Positions 6,783-9,238 of a stretch of DNA of 9,238 nt are shown in pieces. Both the position numbers and the translations under genes were made by a program. The DNA comes from Methanobacterium sp. UBA8 (GTDB taxonomy: Archaea; Methanobacteriota; Methanobacteria; Methanobacteriales; Methanobacteriaceae), in assembly GCA_002509665.1 (NCBI GenBank), contig DADN01000150.1, positions 20,443 to 29,680 of the forward strand. Direction: 5' to 3'. Below the pieces are notes generated by a model. That model saw only the letters and a program-made list of their open reading frames with translations. It was not told the origin of the DNA and did no database searches. Positions within the stretch are counted from its first letter, which is position 1. Every line of letters starts with the position of its first letter.

Positions 6783-7877
6783 TTATCTTTCTCTTTTATC
6801 TTCAATGAATTCATTCACCATGTTGTATGCTTGTTCATCTATGAACTGTTCTGGTGGATGTTTCATTGTGTAAGCCGAAATTGATGTTAGCTGGCCACCT
6901 ATACCTCTGCTCAGAGCTAATTTACAGCAGCGAATTGCATCTATGACACATCCTGCCGAGTTTGGTGAATCTTCGACACTGAGCCTTAATTCTATGTTCA
7001 TAGGTACATCCCCGAATGTTTTACCTTCCATTCTAAGGAAACATAATTTATTGTCCTTTTGGAATGGTACGTAGTCACTTGGACCGATGTGAATATCAGA
7101 ATCTGGAAGTCTTTCTGCAAGCACAGATTGTACAGCTTCTGTTTTTGATTCTTTTTTGGAATCAAGACGATCCCGGTTTAACATGTTCAGGAAATCGGTG
7201 TTTCCTCCAGTGTTTAACTGGTATGTACGTTCTACTTTTACTCCCCTTTCTCGGAATAGGTTAGCTAATGTCCTATGTGTAATTGTGGCGCCTATTTGAG
7301 CTTTAATGTCGTCTCCAACTGCAGGAATTCCCTTCTCTTCGAATTTTTTGGCCCACTCTGGGTCGCTTACAATAAAAACGGGCATACAGTTTATAAATGC
7401 AACTCCCGCATCAAGGGCACACTGTGCATAAAACCTTACTGCTTCTTCAGAGCCTACTGGGAGATAATTTACAATCATTTCAGCTCCGCTTTCTTTTAAA
7501 ACTTCTACAATATCAGTTTGTTCTTCATCTGATACTAAGAATGTATACTCATCGTCATAATTGCTCATGTGTGGAGCAACGCCGTCTAAGACTTTACCCA
7601 TTGATACTTTAACTCCCATCTCTGGAATTTCGGGGCAGAAAACCTGGGTACAGTTTGGCTTTGCAAAAATAGCTTCACTTACATCTTTACCTACTTTTCT
7701 TTTGTCTATATCAAAAGCAGCTACCACTTCTATATCTGATGCAGTATAATCCCCAATTACTGGATGCATTAAACCAATGGCATCTTCTGGATCCTTGTTT
7801 TTATAATAATGAATTCCCTGTATTAAAGAACTTGCACAATTACCAAGTCCAATTATCGCTATTTTTATCTTCTCCAA
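6783..7877 (-). CDS. ino1: myo-Inositol-1-phosphate synthase, archaeal type
   Basis: Converts D-glucose 6-phosphate to L-myo-inositol 1-phosphate using bound NAD; in Methanobacteriales the product feeds archaetidylinositol lipid synthesis. The 364-residue protein has an N-terminal NAD-binding Rossmann motif (IGLGNCASSLIQG, 9-21), PVGSEEA (140-146), NCMPVF (163-168), the family signature GDDIKAQIGATITHR (188-202), NTGGNTDFLN (222-231), SKKESKTEAVQS (240-251) with catalytic-type lysines, and VEDSPNSAG (301-309). Length matches the short prokaryotic class, not the larger eukaryotic one. The start is TTG 7877: the codon just upstream in frame is a stop, no ATG is nearby, and GAGGGTG precedes it. 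It converges on the peptidase gene and has its own promoter, so it appears to be monocistronic. Confidence 0.92.
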   Translation of the reverse strand: MEKIKIAIIGLGNCASSLIQGIHYYKNKDPEDAIGLMHPVIGDYTASDIEVVAAFDIDKRKVGKDVSEAIFAKPNCTQVFCPEIPEMGVKVSMGKVLDGVAPHMSNYDDEYTFLVSDEEQTDIVEVLKESGAEMIVNYLPVGSEEAVRFYAQCALDAGVAFINCMPVFIVSDPEWAKKFEEKGIPAVGDDIKAQIGATITHRTLANLFRERGVKVERTYQLNTGGNTDFLNMLNRDRLDSKKESKTEAVQSVLAERLPDSDIHIGPSDYVPFQKDNKLCFLRMEGKTFGDVPMNIELRLSVEDSPNSAGCVIDAIRCCKLALSRGIGGQLTSISAYTMKHPPEQFIDEQAYNMVNEFIEDKRER

Positions 7878-7883
7878 CTATAA

Positions 7884-7890
7884 CACCCTC
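7884..7890 (-). promoter_or_regulatory. Ribosome binding site supporting the TTG start of ino1
   Basis: On the minus strand GAGGGTG lies six bases before TTG 7877. An in-frame TAG immediately upstream (7880-7878) rules out any longer protein. Confidence 0.65.
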
Positions 7891-7926
7891 TAAAACATAT
7901 TAAACTGATGATATGCTTATCAACAT

Positions 7927-7934
7927 TATTTAAA
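7927..7934 (-). promoter_or_regulatory. TATA box of ino1
   Basis: The minus strand reads TTTAAATA in context CTTTTAAATAATG, 50 bases before the TTG start. It predicts initiation near 7903 and a leader of about 25 bases. The same octamer precedes the small membrane protein gene. Confidence 0.45.
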
Positions 7935-8169
7935 AGTAATATCAAACTCTATTTTATTATTCTATTCTTATTTTAATTCTAATAAATAGATTATCTTTAA
8001 AAAAAGATTAGCTTAATTATACTATTAAATGTTTCGATCGACAAATTACTGGTTATTAGAATTGATATCTATTTAAATTCAACTAAAAAGTCTGAATATT
8101 AAAAAAAATATTAAATTAATATTATTTAGCATTTAATATTACTTTTGTACTTAAATTAAATTAATTTTG

Positions 8170-8191
8170 AAAATTTCAGTTTGCGGTGAAA
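8170..8191 (-). terminator. Possible terminator of the small membrane protein gene
   Basis: On the minus strand TTTCA pairs with TGAAA across an eight-base loop and is followed by TTTT, about 25-45 bases past the stop. The stem is short, so this is a weak call. Confidence 0.3.
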
Positions 8192-8215
8192 CAGGATGTA
8201 TAACTTAACTATCTT

Positions 8216-8656
8216 TTATTTAATGATTCCAAAGCTCATAAGTCCCAGATAACCTGCTGCTGTAAGGCATGCGCTCCATATAACAATACCGATACTCATC
8301 CAGATCAGCAATGGTTTTTTACCAGATCCTAAAGCAACTCCAAGTGCTGCTCCAACGGGGGCACCGAAAAGTAATGGGGAGATAAGTCCAAGTCCAACTA
8401 TACCATATTTATTCCATATTTTATAATATCTGCTGTCTTTTAAATCCTTATTTTCTCCATAACGCCATTTTATGACTTTTTCTCTGATGCTGTCTCCAAC
8501 AGTTGTAACCAGAAATGCAGCTACAATTGCCCCTACTGCTGATGCAATTCCAATTATAACTGGATTGAGGTTGATGGCTAGTCCAAGAGGTATGGCTGCC
8601 CATAATTCTAAAATACCTGCTCCGAAAACAAGTAGTGTGCCTGTTATTAAGTCCAT
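8216..8656 (-). CDS. Small multidrug export family membrane protein (COG2426 / PF06695 type)
   Basis: A 146-residue integral membrane protein with about four hydrophobic helices: roughly 5-28, 32-54, 84-109 and 114-138. Between the second and third is a charged loop (REKVIKWRYGENKDLKDSRYYKIWNKYG, near 58-85). ELWAAIPLGLAINLNP (17-32) and the glycine-rich SPLLFGAPVGAALGVALGSGKKP (93-115) are the stretches by which I recognise the family. The family name comes from an old drug-export annotation; transport activity and substrate are not established, so the name should not be read as function. The ATG at 8656 has a modest AGGT site eight bases upstream. It has its own TATA box and does not overlap other genes. 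Family assignment is from pattern memory. Confidence 0.78.
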   Translation of the reverse strand: MDLITGTLLVFGAGILELWAAIPLGLAINLNPVIIGIASAVGAIVAAFLVTTVGDSIREKVIKWRYGENKDLKDSRYYKIWNKYGIVGLGLISPLLFGAPVGAALGVALGSGKKPLLIWMSIGIVIWSACLTAAGYLGLMSFGIIK

Positions 8657-8706
8657 TTTTATAACCTGTCAACTAAAATTGGGTATTAATCTGTAGTTAT
8701 CTAAAT

Positions 8707-8714
8707 TATTTAAA
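8707..8714 (-). promoter_or_regulatory. TATA box of the small membrane protein gene
   Basis: The minus strand reads TTTAAATA in context GAACTTTAAATAATTT, 51 bases before the ATG at 8656, predicting initiation near 8683. Spacing matches the ino1 promoter almost exactly. Confidence 0.45.
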
Positions 8715-8721
8715 GTTCACT

Positions 8722-8745
8722 AAAAAATTAAAATAAATTAAAAAA
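8722..8745 (-). terminator. Oligo-T terminator of the DUF2769 gene
   Basis: The minus strand has two T6 runs (8740-8745 and 8722-8727), 15-40 bases past the stop codon, ahead of the next promoter. Confidence 0.45.
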
Positions 8746-8760
8746 GAGTTTTAAGTCAGT

Positions 8761-9057
8761 TTACATTCGGCGTTGCTCAAGTTCTGTACCTCTCGTGCAG
8801 TAGAAATTGTATTTGATTCCAATTCCATATTCCTGTGCAAAGGGGCATGTTGGGCACATACATCCTCTTTCTTTAGTTATGCAGGTTTCACTCTTTCCAG
8901 TTACACAAAATAGTAATTCATCAGCTTCTTTTGAACATTCATTGTAAGTTGGGCAGATTGGACATATACAATCTGCATTCATCTGGTTTAACGAACTGGC
9001 TTTATCTTCTTCTGGCATATGATTTAATTCATCCATTTTTTCTTCAAACTTGTCCAT
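8761..9057 (-). CDS. DUF2769-type cysteine-rich protein
   Basis: A 98-residue soluble protein with ten cysteines. The acidic, lysine-rich first 28 residues look helical and have no cysteine. Two copies of C-x-C-P-x-C-P follow, at C30/C32/C35 and C66/C68/C71; further cysteines are C41, C51, C59 and C87. This spacing suggests metal or iron-sulfur binding, which is inference. I recognise it as DUF2769, a family of unknown function common in methanogens. The ATG at 9057 has GGAG nine bases upstream (9067-9070). Only 22 bases separate it from the stop of the membrane protein gene upstream, too few for a separate promoter with a normal leader, so the two are probably co-transcribed. Confidence 0.8.
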   Translation of the reverse strand: MDKFEEKMDELNHMPEEDKASSLNQMNADCICPICPTYNECSKEADELLFCVTGKSETCITKERGCMCPTCPFAQEYGIGIKYNFYCTRGTELEQRRM

Positions 9058-9079
9058 GATATTATACTCCTTAATTGAG

Positions 9080-9238
9080 TTAAATCACTGCTATTGCCCA
9101 GTAAACAAATATCAGCCATAGTATAACCAGTACTGCAGCACGAATTAGTGGTAAATTGTTAAATTTCATTTTAGATATCTTAGAACCTACGTACCAGCTT
9201 AGAATAATTAATATTACCAGTAGAATGCTGTTAATGAT
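9080..9238 (-). CDS. C-terminal part of a small membrane protein (continues past the right edge)
   Basis: The minus strand is open from the window edge to a TAA at 9080-9082, giving at least 52 residues. The visible part contains two strongly hydrophobic segments (SILLVILIILSWYVG, then IRAAVLVILWLIFVYWAIAVI) around a short basic loop (SKISKMKFNNLP), so two membrane helices are likely. An in-frame ATG lies between them, but the hydrophobic sequence before it favours a start outside the window. I do not recognise a family. It ends 22 bases before the DUF2769 start, so the two probably form an operon and the cysteine-rich protein may work with a membrane partner; this is inference from position only. 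Confidence 0.6.
   Translation of the reverse strand: MINSILLVILIILSWYVGSKISKMKFNNLPLIRAAVLVILWLIFVYWAIAVI

Larger units (their letters stand above)
7891..8215. other. AT-rich gap between ino1 and the small membrane protein
   Basis: The gap holds the presumed ino1 promoter (TATA box 7927-7934 on the minus strand) and a weak terminator signal near 8170-8191. Otherwise it is low-complexity A/T with chance palindromes, for example AATATTAAATTAATATT around 8106-8122. One GC-containing island, TCGATCGA at 8034-8041, stands out. The best reading frame I noticed (ATG 8029, 15 codons) has no ribosome site. No RNA gene is recognised. Confidence 0.6.

Noticed and set aside
8029..8076. Small reading frame of 15 codons in the ino1 upstream gap
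   Set aside because: It has no ribosome site, no recognisable content, and a length expected by chance.
8448..8696. Plus- and minus-strand alternative frames over the small membrane protein gene
   Set aside because: The four-helix protein in the chosen frame explains the region; the alternatives lack recognisable protein features.

Overview
The window looks like part of the chromosome of a hydrogenotrophic methanogen of the Methanobacteriales, most likely Methanobacterium or a close relative; the species cannot be named from sequence alone. Reasons: the DNA is AT-rich, start sites carry strong archaeal Shine-Dalgarno sequences (AGGTGA, GGAGG), several genes start with TTG, promoters resemble archaeal TATA boxes (TTTATATA, TTTAAATA), genes end at oligo-T runs, and the gene content (methanogen-type nifE-nifN-nifX, archaeal inositol-1-phosphate synthase, DUF2769 protein, small multidrug export family protein) fits that order.

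Layout. 1-3393 (+): the distal part of a nitrogen-fixation operon. nifE enters from the left edge without its N-terminus, then nifN and nifX follow almost without gaps, then two small tandem 2x[4Fe-4S] ferredoxin genes. NifE and NifN form the scaffold on which the iron-molybdenum cofactor is matured, NifX carries cofactor precursors, and the ferredoxins are plausible electron donors for cofactor assembly or nitrogenase. 3394-3635: an oligo-T terminator, then a compact series of four adjacent hairpins, then a TTG-started gene. 3636-5588 (+): a stand-alone molybdopterin (bis-PGD) oxidoreductase with an N-terminal [4Fe-4S] motif and no redox partner subunits beside it. 5589-5777: terminator, then a clear TATA box followed by a perfect 14-bp palindrome placed like an archaeal repressor operator. 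5778-6722 (+): a papain-family (C1) cysteine peptidase whose N-terminal motif is duplicated in tandem. 6783-7877 (-): myo-inositol-1-phosphate synthase, convergent with the peptidase. 7878-8215: an AT-rich gap that holds the ino1 promoter and little else that I can recognise. 8216-8656 (-): a four-helix membrane protein of the small multidrug export family. 8761-9057 (-): a cysteine-rich DUF2769 protein. 9080-9238 (-): the C-terminal end of a small two-helix membrane protein that continues past the right edge and probably shares a transcript with the DUF2769 gene.

The left third is one functional unit (nitrogenase cofactor assembly plus electron supply). The rest looks like independent single-gene units with their own promoters and terminators. 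I see no mobile element, CRISPR array, rRNA or tRNA. I did not find a convincing complete new system. The observations most worth following are the hairpin array (3444-3553), the palindromic operator candidate at the peptidase promoter together with the duplicated peptidase N-terminus, the orphan molybdo/tungsto-enzyme, the paired ferredoxins with an unusual first cluster motif, and the NifK-like cysteine set in NifN.
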